Source: Solea solea (taxonomy: Eukaryota > Chordata > Actinopteri > Pleuronectiformes > Soleidae). Taken from it: 64,000 nucleotides of DNA. Shown one piece after another: positions 18,975 to 25,043 of the stretch. Position numbers and translations under genes: made by a program. The notes beneath the pieces were generated by a model. That model saw nothing but the letters and a program-made list of their open reading frames with translations. It did no database searches and was not told the DNA's origin. The stretch lies in contig NC_081149.1 of the NCBI RefSeq assembly GCF_958295425.1, positions 930,001-994,000 of the forward strand. Reading direction: 5' to 3'. The first letter of the stretch is position 1, and every line of letters starts with the position of its first letter.

Positions 18975-21063
18975 CGACTGATGACAAAGCATCGGACTGT
19001 GGATTCATGGGTTTTTCTGCTGCTGTGCAGGACGTTTGTAATCGTCAGGAATAAATTTGTTGAGAAAATCTGATATTGGATTTGCTGATTTACGCATGGG
19101 CTCACACATGAGAACTCAGAGAGATAGTTCATGTTTGATGAAGTGTGGTTGATATAAGTGTTGACATCTCATCAGCTGACTGCATTGTGCCTGAAATAAA
19201 ATAAGCATATATCTGCAGTCACTTTGTAAACTGCTCATTCTTTTGCACCAAAGTACACAAAGAACATTTTTAGTTCATGTGTCCAAGGTACGGTGGCCTG
19301 GAACTGCAGTATTACAAAACTTGAAACAAATGTAGAAATACAGAAACAAATCAACTGCGAAACACTTTTACAAATCCTGAAATCATTACCAGCATTTTTC
19401 CTTTACCCCCCAGAATGCATTGCGTGTTGGTCACGGTCTGGCGAGCTCAATAATATGATCATGACTGTGCACAACTTTTTTGACATATGCGCTGTGTGAG
19501 CAACTCTATAGGAATGAACGGAGCCAAAGGGGCGGAGCTCTATCCAGTTCTTATAAAGCATCCATGACAAAACCTCACTCTTTCACAAGTATTCATTCTT
19601 ATGACACATATAGTAAGTCACAACTGAACGCTCACAGTATGATTATTCCAGGTCACGCGCAGACCTTGGGACATTTCCCTTTCCGTAAGAACTGTGGCTT
19701 TTGTACATTTGTTTCAGGATTTGTAAAAAAATGTTTTGGGAAATTTAAATTGTTTTAACTTTTGTAAATTTGTTTTAACGTTTGTTAATTTTATTTAACC
19801 TTTGTTAATTTTATTTAACGTTTGTTAATTTGTTTTAACTTTAGTAAATTTGTTTTAACTTTTGTTAATTTGTTTTAACTTTTGTTAATTTGTTTTAACT
19901 TTTGTTAATTTGTTTTAACTTTAGTTCATTTGTTTTAACTTTTGTAAATTTGTTTTAACTTTTGTTCATTTGTTTTGGTATTTGTAAAAGTGTTTTGCAT
20001 TTTGTAAATTTGTTTTAACTTTTGTAAATTTGTTTCCAGCTTTATAATACTGGTTTGCACTTTCAAGGCCACTGTACCAAGGATATACTCCTGTGATCAT
20101 GATCCCATTTGTGTCTCAGACTTGTTTACAAATAGAACATTTCTACAGTTTTAAACTGCAATTATTTTACACACATACAATATATATAATACTGTATAAT
20201 ATTATAGTATACCCAGATACTAATTATTTTCACTTTTAAGACGTGGACAACATATTTCTGTAGCTATAAAACATTCACCTCCTGCCTTCACTGAAAGAAG
20301 ACCCGGGTCCACGACCCAGCCTTAACAAGACTTGTTGCAACCAATAACGTAATAACGGCCAATAATGTAATAATTTAGATGTAATAAAACCAATAACGTA
20401 ATAACGGCCAATAATGTAATAATTTAGATGTAATAAAACCAATAACGTAATAACGGCCAATAATGTAATAATTTAAATGTAATAAAACCAATAACGTAAT
20501 AACGGCCAATAATGTAATAATTTAAATGTAATAAAACCAATAACGTAATAATGTAATAATTTAAATGTAATAAAACCAATAACGTAATAACGGCCAATAA
20601 TGTAATAATTTAAATGTAATAAAACCAATAACGTAATAATGTAATAATTTAAATGTAATAAAACCAATAACGTAATAACGGCCAATAATGTAATAATTTA
20701 AATGTAATAAAACCAATAATGTAATAACTTGCCAATAATGTAATAAAGTTGTTGAGCCAATAACGTAATGACGTATTATGTTATTGACAGTTATTACATT
20801 ATCGGTTGCTACAAGGCTCTTTCTGCATGGAGGTCACATGTTCTCCCGTGTGTGCGTGGGTTTTCTCCGAGTTCTCACTTTCATCCCACTGTCCACTGTA
20901 TACAGGTACAAAAGTGTGACACTGACACTAACCTCCTCCATTCTTATAGCACAGGTAGGGGAATCTCCACACATTGCCCAGACCCACCACATTTCCTGCT
21001 ACAGCCAGAATATATTCTCTCCTTCTTGGTCCATTGCTCCCTCTGTTTCACGGAGTCCCGCAT
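7991..21063 (-). CDS. SLC6-family Na+/Cl- dependent transporter gene (possibly decaying)
   Basis: Twelve exons encode a protein of the GABA/betaine/taurine/creatine branch of SLC6, plasma-membrane symporters with twelve TM helices that move small amino acids or osmolytes with Na+ and Cl-. Coordinates (high to low): 21063-20933, 18938-18804, [third exon not found], 12559-12451, 12318-12186, about 11906-11772, 11626-11523, 10819-10707, 10644-10532, 9273-9136, 9051-8949, 8365-8265, 8173-7991. Hallmarks are [10 protein letters not shown] (TM1), GQYTQES (TM2), a glycosylated loop, FSYG and LGSYN (TM6), [13 protein letters not shown] (TM8). Most exon lengths (135, 133, 104, 113, 138, 103, 101) equal those I recall for the family. 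Against function: a frameshift in exon 1, no family exon 3, a faulty exon 6 acceptor, and a TM7 shortened by four residues. It could be a divergent fish paralogue with assembly errors, or a recent pseudogene. Confidence 0.75.
8265..8365 (-). CDS. SLC6-like exon 12 (TM11)
   Basis: A 101-bp exon with acceptor CTCCAG and donor GCATG|GTGAGT. It reads [20 protein letters not shown] then [14 protein letters not shown], aligning with the family segment ADRFYDNIEDMIGYRP. Length and phases are as expected. Confidence 0.8.
8571..8910. mobile_element. MITE with 23-bp inverted ends
   Basis: The left end TATTTCCACCAGCTCTCCTC and the reverse complement of the right end, TATTTCCACCGGCTCGCCTC, agree at 18 of 20 positions. 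The 340-bp body has no coding capacity. It lies in the intron between SLC6 exons 11 and 12. Superfamily not assigned. Confidence 0.6.
8949..9051 (-). CDS. SLC6-like exon 11 (TM10)
   Basis: A 103-bp exon with acceptor GTCCAG and donor TTTTG|GTAAGA. It reads [19 protein letters not shown] then [16 protein letters not shown], aligning with the GMYIFQLFDYY motif of GABA/betaine transporters. Frame and phases are correct. Confidence 0.85.
9136..9273 (-). CDS. SLC6-like exon 10 (TM9)
   Basis: A 138-bp exon. The acceptor is TGTTAG|TTT; choosing this AG rather than the later ACAG keeps the FTGLET start in frame with exon 9. It reads [19 protein letters not shown], then [18 protein letters not shown], and ends TTQ|GTATTA. 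The LIVTxxxDxFP-type motif is typical of the loop before TM9. Confidence 0.8.
9596..9621. repeat. (TA)n microsatellite
   Basis: A short TA run in an SLC6 intron. Confidence 0.8.
9911..10428 (+). mobile_element. Solo LTR, Ty3/Gypsy-type
   Basis: It begins TGTCACAG and ends CCGTTACA, giving TG...CA termini. It is flanked by a perfect 5-bp duplication CGTTG (9906-9910 and 10429-10433). A poly(A) signal AATAAAGACTG at about 10361 precedes an R/U5-like end. The 518-bp length and 5-bp duplication fit a Gypsy LTR left by recombination. It sits between SLC6 exons 9 and 10 and carries a 178-codon frame without a known domain. Confidence 0.85.
10532..10644 (-). CDS. SLC6-like exon 9 (TM8)
   Basis: A 113-bp exon with acceptor TTCTCAG|GT and donor GGTG|GTAAGG. 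It begins with the [13 protein letters not shown] signature of SLC6 TM8 and continues [20 protein letters not shown]. The usual GLDSQ that ends this exon reads RLDTV, an unusual substitution at the Na2 region edge. Confidence 0.85.
10707..10819 (-). CDS. SLC6-like exon 8 (TM7), four residues short
   Basis: A 113-bp exon with acceptor TGCAG|GGAC and donor TTCAG|GTGAAAG. It reads [20 protein letters not shown] then GFMAQAQG and ends VVDSG. The family exon is 125 bp; the missing 12 bases remove about one helical turn inside TM7, between NSGTS and FSxLGFM. The Na1/Cl- site Asn-Ser is kept. The frame is maintained, so this could be a tolerated change or early decay. Confidence 0.8.
10830..11522. 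other. SLC6 intron 7, TA/CA-rich
   Basis: Intron sequence with a TATA/TGTA microsatellite at about 11346-11440. No further exon or known element seen. Confidence 0.5.
11523..11626 (-). CDS. SLC6-like exon 7 (TM6)
   Basis: A 104-bp exon with acceptor GAACAG|GTG and donor TATAA|GTGAGT. It reads [19 protein letters not shown] and [13 protein letters not shown]. The unwound TM6 segment that helps form the substrate and Na1 sites (FSYG...G) is present. Length and phase match the family. Confidence 0.85.
11772..11906 (-). CDS. SLC6-like exon 6 (TM5), acceptor defective
   Basis: Encodes [20 protein letters not shown] and [21 protein letters not shown], matching family TM5 and the loop that follows. 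The donor CAG|GTGAGA is good. The expected 135-bp exon would start at 11906, but the first codon there reads TGA and no AG precedes it. The only nearby AG (ending at 11904, giving a start at 11903-2) puts the exon out of register with phase-0 exon 5. This is either a lesion or a sequence error. Confidence 0.65.
12186..12318 (-). CDS. SLC6-like exon 5 (TM4)
   Basis: A 133-bp exon, the family length, with acceptor GAACAG|G and donor GGAAAG|GTCGC. It reads [14 protein letters not shown], then [19 protein letters not shown] and [10 protein letters not shown], the canonical TM4 and the KGVKSTGK turn. The frame is intact and ends in phase 0. Confidence 0.85.
12406..12438. repeat. (TG)n microsatellite
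   Basis: A GT repeat directly beside the donor of SLC6 exon 4, in the intron between exons 4 and 5. Confidence 0.85.
12451..12559 (-). CDS. SLC6-like exon 4 (extracellular loop 2)
   Basis: An exon of about 109 bp with acceptor CTTACAG and donor TGGGA|GTGAGT. It encodes a loop starting with RCVDLTS and ending SEFWE, just as family members end this loop. Four N-glycosylation sequons (NLT, NHT, NVT, NLT) fall within about 35 residues, fitting the glycosylated loop between TM3 and TM4. The frame is intact and phase 2 joins exon 5. An upstream AG four bases away could also serve as acceptor. Confidence 0.75.
12640..13300. mobile_element. Probable MITE cluster
   Basis: The left edge has TTAAAGGTCCAATATGTCAA, a terminal motif repeatedly found on short fish DNA elements. 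The right part holds CATGGGCTGTAGACTTTTAC and a perfect hairpin at 13070-13111. No transposase frame and no clear duplication, so the boundaries are tentative. Confidence 0.35.
13070..13111. repeat. Perfect 19-bp inverted repeat
   Basis: Arms CGTGCTCATAAAGGACAAT and its exact reverse complement are separated by the four-base loop GGAG. The ends may extend through an imperfect GGCC pair. Confidence 0.9.
13294..13336. repeat. (ATT)n microsatellite
   Basis: A run of ATT triplets in the large SLC6 intron. Confidence 0.9.
13340..14190. other. SLC6 intron, nothing recognised
   Basis: Searched for the missing SLC6 exon (TM3, expected aromatic and Ile-rich with an AW motif). None found on the minus strand. 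Confidence 0.4.
14196..14300. repeat. (CA)n microsatellite
   Basis: A long CA tract with CG and TA interruptions. Confidence 0.9.
14630..14890 (+). mobile_element. LTR-like remnant
   Basis: The order TGTATAAGTGG (TATA-like), a conserved GGGGAGAGACCATTTTAGAC block, AGTAAAGATATG (poly(A)-like) and an end in TTTCTTTCACA resembles the right part of an LTR. The left end and a target duplication were not found. Confidence 0.3.
15420..15762 (-). mobile_element. Fragment of the TIR element seen at 58454-59575
   Basis: The minus strand matches 58510-58840 closely: same order of an AAACCCGGAA block, a CCCAGAATGCATTTCGGC block, a CAAAGTTTTAACATCAT block and TGGTTTGTGTAT. It is truncated on its left. 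Its outer end runs straight into the 10-bp minisatellite that follows. Confidence 0.7.
15757..16212. repeat. 10-bp minisatellite, about 45 units
   Basis: The unit is CACAAGTACG with variants GACAAGTAGG, CACAAGAACG and CACAAGTAAG, often alternating in a 20- or 40-bp higher order. Because each unit lacks stops on the minus strand, three minus-strand frames of 166-198 codons (Val-Arg-Thr-Cys-Ala-Tyr-Leu type) stay open. They are repeat artefacts. Confidence 0.95.
16600..17070 (+). pseudogene. LINE 3' coding fragment (Rex/CR1-type)
   Basis: The plus strand encodes [20 protein letters not shown] then [20 protein letters not shown] and a C-terminal [17 protein letters not shown]. These are the post-catalytic thumb and tail motifs of LINEs such as Rex/CR1. 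A frameshift lies near 16915, where the second half moves to another frame. 5'-truncated and non-functional. Confidence 0.7.
17225..18135. repeat. 35-36-bp minisatellite, about 25 units
   Basis: The unit contains GGATATAATACTATACATAT followed by ACATAATAATA. Two unit types alternate, one starting AGGTGGATA and the other GCGGGGATA, giving a higher-order pattern. The minus strand stays open in overlapping frames of up to 87 codons, which are artefacts. Confidence 0.95.
18140..18800. other. SLC6 intron 2 segment, nothing recognised
   Basis: Lies between the minisatellite and SLC6 exon 2. The only longer frame (18440-18661, plus) has no known domain. No sign of the missing exon. Confidence 0.4.
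18804..18938 (-). CDS. SLC6-like exon 2 (TM2)
   Basis: A 135-bp exon, the expected family length, with acceptor TGCAG|GC and donor AAAG|GTAATC. It reads [19 protein letters not shown] followed by [16 protein letters not shown] and ICPLGKG: TM2, with the Tyr, Gln and Ser of the GQYTQES stretch conserved near the chloride site. A CA repeat forms the polypyrimidine side of the acceptor. The frame is intact. Confidence 0.85.
19010..19725. other. SLC6 intron 1 segment
   Basis: Apart from the CA tract at the exon 2 acceptor (18940-18974), nothing is recognised. Confidence 0.4.
19730..20050. repeat. 19-20-bp minisatellite, about 15 units
   Basis: The unit is close to TTTGTTTTAACTTTTGTTAA with T/A variation. 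The right border TTTGTTTCCAGC and a left copy TTTGTTTCAGGATTTG are diverged flanking units. Confidence 0.9.
20275..20880 (+). mobile_element. SINE split by a minisatellite
   Basis: The left piece (20275-20338) includes AAGAAGACCCGGGTCCACGA. The right piece (20808-20880) includes CAAGGCTCTTTCTGCATGGA and TTCTCCCGTGTGTGCGTGGG. The two are adjoining parts of the SINE present intact at 21958-22330. Between them lies the tandem array 20339-20765. Confidence 0.6.
20339..20765. repeat. About 49-bp minisatellite, 8-9 units
   Basis: Units contain CCAATAACGTAATAACGGCC then AATAATGTAATAATTTAAAT and TAATAAAA. Some units lack the central ACGGCCAATA block. The units share an internal AATAANGTAAT repeat. 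Confidence 0.9.
20933..21063 (-). CDS. SLC6-like exon 1 (N-terminus and TM1), frameshifted
   Basis: From ATG at 21063 the frame reads [14 protein letters not shown], matching the short conserved segment before TM1 in betaine/GABA transporters. It then loses register: TM1 ([15 protein letters not shown] then [14 protein letters not shown]) is in another frame, consistent with one extra base near 21018-21023. In the TM1 frame an in-frame TGA lies just upstream, so no alternative start rescues it. The Na+-site asparagine in GLGN and the WRFPY motif are kept. The donor is GGAG|GTTAGT, phase 1, and joins correctly to exon 2. Confidence 0.7.
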
Positions 21064-21069
21064 GTCTCA

Positions 21070-21950
21070 GTTGTGTCCCGTCTACTGCTCAGCACACACC
21101 TCAGCACACACACCTTCAACACTGAAGGGGGCCATGCTCAGTCAAATGGACCACGTGATGGGATTGTGGGGCGCTAAACCACAAGGTGTGGTTGAGTCGG
21201 GCTGCAGGATCTGAGGGGAATCTGGAAACAGCTGTAATGTTGGACTGGGGGGAGGGGGGTTAGTGCAGATTGTCATCATGGTGGTAGGAAGGGGGGGTCG
21301 GCCATATTAAGGAGAGGGCCGCCATGACCTTTGAGAGATGGATACAGAGTGGACACTATGGAACAGTCTTTTCACTTTCTTTTTGTTTTTCTTACTTATT
21401 TTGTGATAAAACACTTTTCCCTATTTGTGTTCTCTATCCCTCAATTTGCTTTTTTCATCATTCAGTTCCTTCCTTATTACTTGTAGTTTTGACTTGATAA
21501 AAGAAAATCATATTTCTTTAAATGCAGAGAGGATATGCAAAATCATAATGTCTACTATGGGCTATTCAGGGACCCCTAGTTTACTATTCCTGTCCCCAAA
21601 TATGTCACTTTCACTGTGTCACAATCATTTGAAATTGTAAGCAATCGTCACTTCGAGTCTTGGATCTGTTTCATGACACAATCAAAGGTAAAAGCCAACA
21701 CTCCTAGAGTGTAATATGTAAGAGTGAAAGGATTCACTGTTGACATCTACAGCTCATCATTACAAATACTCCACCAATATGATCAGTAGGCTTCTACGAG
21801 GCAGGCGTCACTCTTGTTTTTCCCATTACATATGAACATTAATGACTAATTATTCAAATCAATTCCAGTAAAAACCAAATCATGCACCAGGACCAGATCT
21901 TCAAACATGAGGTTTTCTGTTTGTAATATTATGTTTCAGACATTTCTCTC
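21070..21950. other. Region upstream of the SLC6 start
   Basis: Would hold the SLC6 promoter if the ATG at 21063 is used. There are G-rich runs at 21245-21262 and 21286-21297, but no clear TATA box or other motif. Otherwise featureless. Confidence 0.35.
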
Positions 21951-21957
21951 TTGGGTC

Positions 21958-22330
21958 CACGCGGTGCTGTAGTGGTTAGCACTCTCGCCTTGCAGCAAGA
22001 AGACCCGGGTTCAAGCCCCTGTTGGAACAAGGGCCTTTCTGCATGGAGTTTGCATGTTCTCCCCGTGTGTGCGTGGGTTCTCTCCGGGTTCTCCGGCTTC
22101 CTCCCACAGTCCAAAAACATGCAATGTGGGGATTAGGTAAATTGGACACTCTAAATTGACCATAGGAGTGAGTGTGAGAGTGAATGGTTGTTTGTCTCTA
22201 TCTGTGTGTGGCCCTGCGATGGACTGGCCAACTGTCCAGGGTGTACCCCGCCTATCGCCCGATGTAGCTGAGATTGGCACAGCACCCCCCGCGACCCTCT
22301 GGCAGAGGATAAAGCGGTAGATGATGACTG
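21958..22330 (+). mobile_element. tRNA-derived SINE
   Basis: The head has an A-box-like GTGGTTAGCACTCTCGCC and a B-box-like GGGTTCAAGCCCC, so it can resemble a tRNA promoter. The body contains GTTTGCATGTTCTCCCCGTG, CTCCCACAGTCCAAAAACAT and TAAATTGGACACTCTAAATT. The 3' part contains GCCCTGCGATGGACTGGC and ends GATAAAGCGGTAGATGATGA. This is a very common teleost interspersed repeat; other pieces occur at 20275, 33421, 38340 and 63296. Confidence 0.8.
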
Positions 22331-22426
22331 ACTGGCATTTCTCTCTTGATTGTTTAAAAATAAAATTTTGACACCAATGAATTTTATCAAATGAATAGAA
22401 TTTCACGATTTTCATCCCCGTTGACG

Positions 22427-22684
22427 TGTCACTGGAACATCTGCAAACTGTCAGGCTATCTGATGGAAATCGTCTGGTTGACCGATGGAGAAGAGAAATA
22501 AAGATTCCTTGAAAAGAAGCTGTCTTTGTGTCGTTTATTGCTGCAGCAAGGATCCACTCTCACAGAGTCTATAGACATGTCTGCAAAGAGAGTTATATAT
22601 AGAGGATGATGAGGGGTGAGAGAGGAAGACAAAGGTTCAAAAAATGTATGTACAGTATGAATGCAGCTGCAGAGAGGACTGGCT

Positions 22685-22718
<34 letters not shown>

Positions 22719-22861
22719 AAGCTGACTGAACTGAGTGTGAGAACAGACATTGTGGCAGTGTTATAACACGTGTTATAACACATGTAAAACAGAGGGTGAC
22801 CTGCATGGACATGAACAAATGCACATGGCCCGGAGAGGGACCATCATCAGTGAGCTTTACA
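22427..22861 (-). mobile_element. Solo LTR, minus orientation
   Basis: On the plus strand it starts TGTCACTGG and ends GCTTTACA, flanked by a perfect 5-bp duplication TGACG (22422-22426 and 22862-22866). On the minus strand a TATA-like CTATATATAACTC is followed by AATAAACGACACAAAG as poly(A) signal. The 435-bp length and 5-bp duplication indicate a Gypsy- or ERV-class solo LTR. A TG repeat (22687-22718) lies inside its U3 part. Confidence 0.8.
22759..22780. repeat. 22-bp perfect palindrome around CACGTG
   Basis: Reads TGTTATAACA-CG-TGTTATAACA with no mismatch. It lies in the U3 part of the solo LTR and is centred on an E-box hexamer, so it could be a factor-binding site. Confidence 0.85.
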
Positions 22862-22866
22862 TGACG

Positions 22867-23625
22867 ATAAAACAGTAGACAATGGATGTTTGTGATGGTG
22901 TCATTAATCTATGTACTCCGAAACTGTAGGGGGCGCTTCACAGAGATGAAGCGACCAGACTTGCAAAGTTCTGCTTCAAGCTGCATTTTATGCAGCTAAT
23001 ATAAAGAAAATTCTAACTCTTGGACGGTAAAGAATTATTATTTCAAATAAAGGTAATACAATTGCTGAAATGTTTGTTTCGTCATTAGCTTATAACAACG
23101 CTTGCTTGCTCTTAATAAAGTTGTCATTTAGATTTTACTGGCCAGCAGGGGCTGCTTATCAAGTCTAAACGCACACAAAGGAAAGCACCGTCCTACAGAT
23201 ATATGACTGATTTAAATGTTCTTTTTTAAGAAGACTCTGCTTTTCTTAAACATACACCAGTATTGAACACACAGTAGTGACCAGGAGCCGTAGGGATTTG
23301 ATCCAAACCACTGTTTTAGCTGTTTTCTGGCGATTCAAGCTTAAAGTAAGCTGTAGTAACTCACTAAGACAAAATAAAATGAGCACATTTTTCTCGGGCA
23401 AAAAGATTCTTTTTCTTTAAAGGGAAAATACAAGGACAATTTTCAGAAACGAGGCTTATTTTACTTTCTTGAAAATCCCTTTTTGCATTGCAAGACCAGG
23501 GAGATAAAGAGAACCACATGATTTAAAGGGAATAGAAATAATTGTGCAGAGCAGGGGGTCGAACACAGCTGGAGGTCTCCTAAAGAACGAACGATGTATA
23601 CCTGAGGCACTGACTTATTTGCCTA
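22867..23625. other. Unassigned sequence
   Basis: No coding exon, element end or repeat recognised. Confidence 0.4.
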
Positions 23626-23629
23626 AAAT

Positions 23630-23746
23630 GACAGAGGCCTGATCCTGGATCAACAGAGTCTGTGAGTTCTGTCCTACAGCACTGTAGTCCAGTCTTACAA
23701 CACTATAGTCCTGTCCTAAAACACTGTAGTCCAGTCTTACAACACT
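23630..23746. repeat. About 20-bp minisatellite, left part
   Basis: Units of the form CTACAGCACTGTAGTCCAGT. The array continues at 31751 beyond the inserted retrovirus. Confidence 0.85.
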
Positions 23747-24168
23747 TGTTATGGGAACTTTTGTGAGTGAGATGAAGCACGAGAACTGAGTCGGATGAAT
23801 ACAAGCAAGTTGATTTAATCTGAGTTGCAACCAGAGGAGCACAGTTTACAGAGTCGAAGAGTCTGCAAAGTGAACAACACTGAGCAGAGAGAAACAAGGC
23901 GTATATAAACATGTCTTCAGCAATATGTGTACGTGATATAGAAACAGGATATTCGTCAGAGTAGTTGTCTGATATGATGCCAATAAGGTGTTGTGAGAAC
24001 GAGCAGATATCAATAGAGAACAGGGAGTTTCTAGGGAGGACAGGGACCTTGAGATAAAACGGGAAACTCATAATTGCCCGCTACACCTCGTGTGACCCAG
24101 GAAACAACTATCCACTGAACCTTGTGTGACCTAAAGAAACGTCTGTGTGCATGTAATATGCCATTACA
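23747..24168 (-). repeat. Retroviral 3' LTR
   Basis: Nearly identical partner of the LTR at 31329-31750 (one difference seen by eye in 422 bp). The polypurine tract abuts it at 24169. Confidence 0.9.
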
Positions 24169-24181
24169 TTTCCCCCCTTTT
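24169..24181 (-). promoter_or_regulatory. Polypurine tract
   Basis: The minus strand has AAAAAGGGGGGAAA immediately before the 3' LTR, the usual plus-strand primer position. Confidence 0.75.
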
Positions 24182-24482
24182 TATCCTTAAGGATAAACGA
24201 GGAAGAGAAAAACAACCAATAAAACACAATCAACAATAGAATTACCAAAATATGCACACATCATATAACACAACAAAATCCCAGATGACAATCAAATAGG
24301 AGAAAAGAACAGTATTCAAAAACTTCAGACTGAGCATTCCAACTGGTTTACGATCAGTCGTCACACAGAATACAATTCAATGGAAAACCTTAAGTTAAAA
24401 GTTGCAAGCTGTTTTTGTGGATGAAAGCATCCTGAGTAGAGCATAGCAAAGAGAGAACTGGGTTACTGTCAAACAAAATCCT

Positions 24483-24700
24483 TTATACACATTCATCAGA
24501 GTCAGCATCAGTGTGTGAGTCGTCTGTGCTCGTGTCCTCGGTCAGGGCATAAGCAGCAGCTATGTCGTCCAAAGTCACTTGGGGAGCAGGAGCAGAGACA
24601 GAAAGCATGTGATAGCGCACCATCTGCAACGAGAACAAGGAGCCCACAACTTTCTTAACCATAGGAATAATACAGCTGGACAAACAGCACATAAAAATAT
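24483..24700 (-). pseudogene. Env transmembrane-tail remnant
   Basis: Only about 875 bp separate pol from the 3' LTR, too little for an envelope gene. Minus-strand segments contain CCLSSCIIPMVKK and an acidic C-terminus rich in Asp and Thr, resembling the cytoplasmic end of a retroviral TM subunit. No surface domain, furin site or fusion peptide is visible. An internal deletion of env is inferred. Confidence 0.4.
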
Positions 24701-25043
24701 ACAGACTTGCATGGGGAGAGTCACTGTGTGAAAAATAAAGACAGTGAAATGTTGTAACAGGTGTAGGGTGTGGTGTGGTGTAGGTCTTCTTGCGCCCACG
24801 AAGGTGACACAGAAACTACGTCTGCACGCCACTTGTTGTCTTCTTTCCTCGGGCCCTTGGTCACCTGTGTGCCTGTTGTGAACGCAAAGTCTTACTTAGC
24901 AGCCTCCGGAGTTTGTAGTTTTTTTCAGTCGAACCAGCAGGGGGTGCTGGAACCTTTCTGCAGTGGCTGGCGTGGATCCAGGTAGCCCGCTCAGCGACCT
25001 TCACAGCAGTGTGGGTTGTCAGCAGGATCTGGAACGGACCTTG

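Noticed and set aside
21958..22030. Genuine tRNA gene
   Set aside because: A- and B-box-like motifs are present, but there is no cloverleaf acceptor pairing and the sequence continues into a SINE body.
22456..22824. 122-codon minus-strand frame
   Set aside because: Contained within the solo LTR at 22427-22861 and includes its CA repeat.
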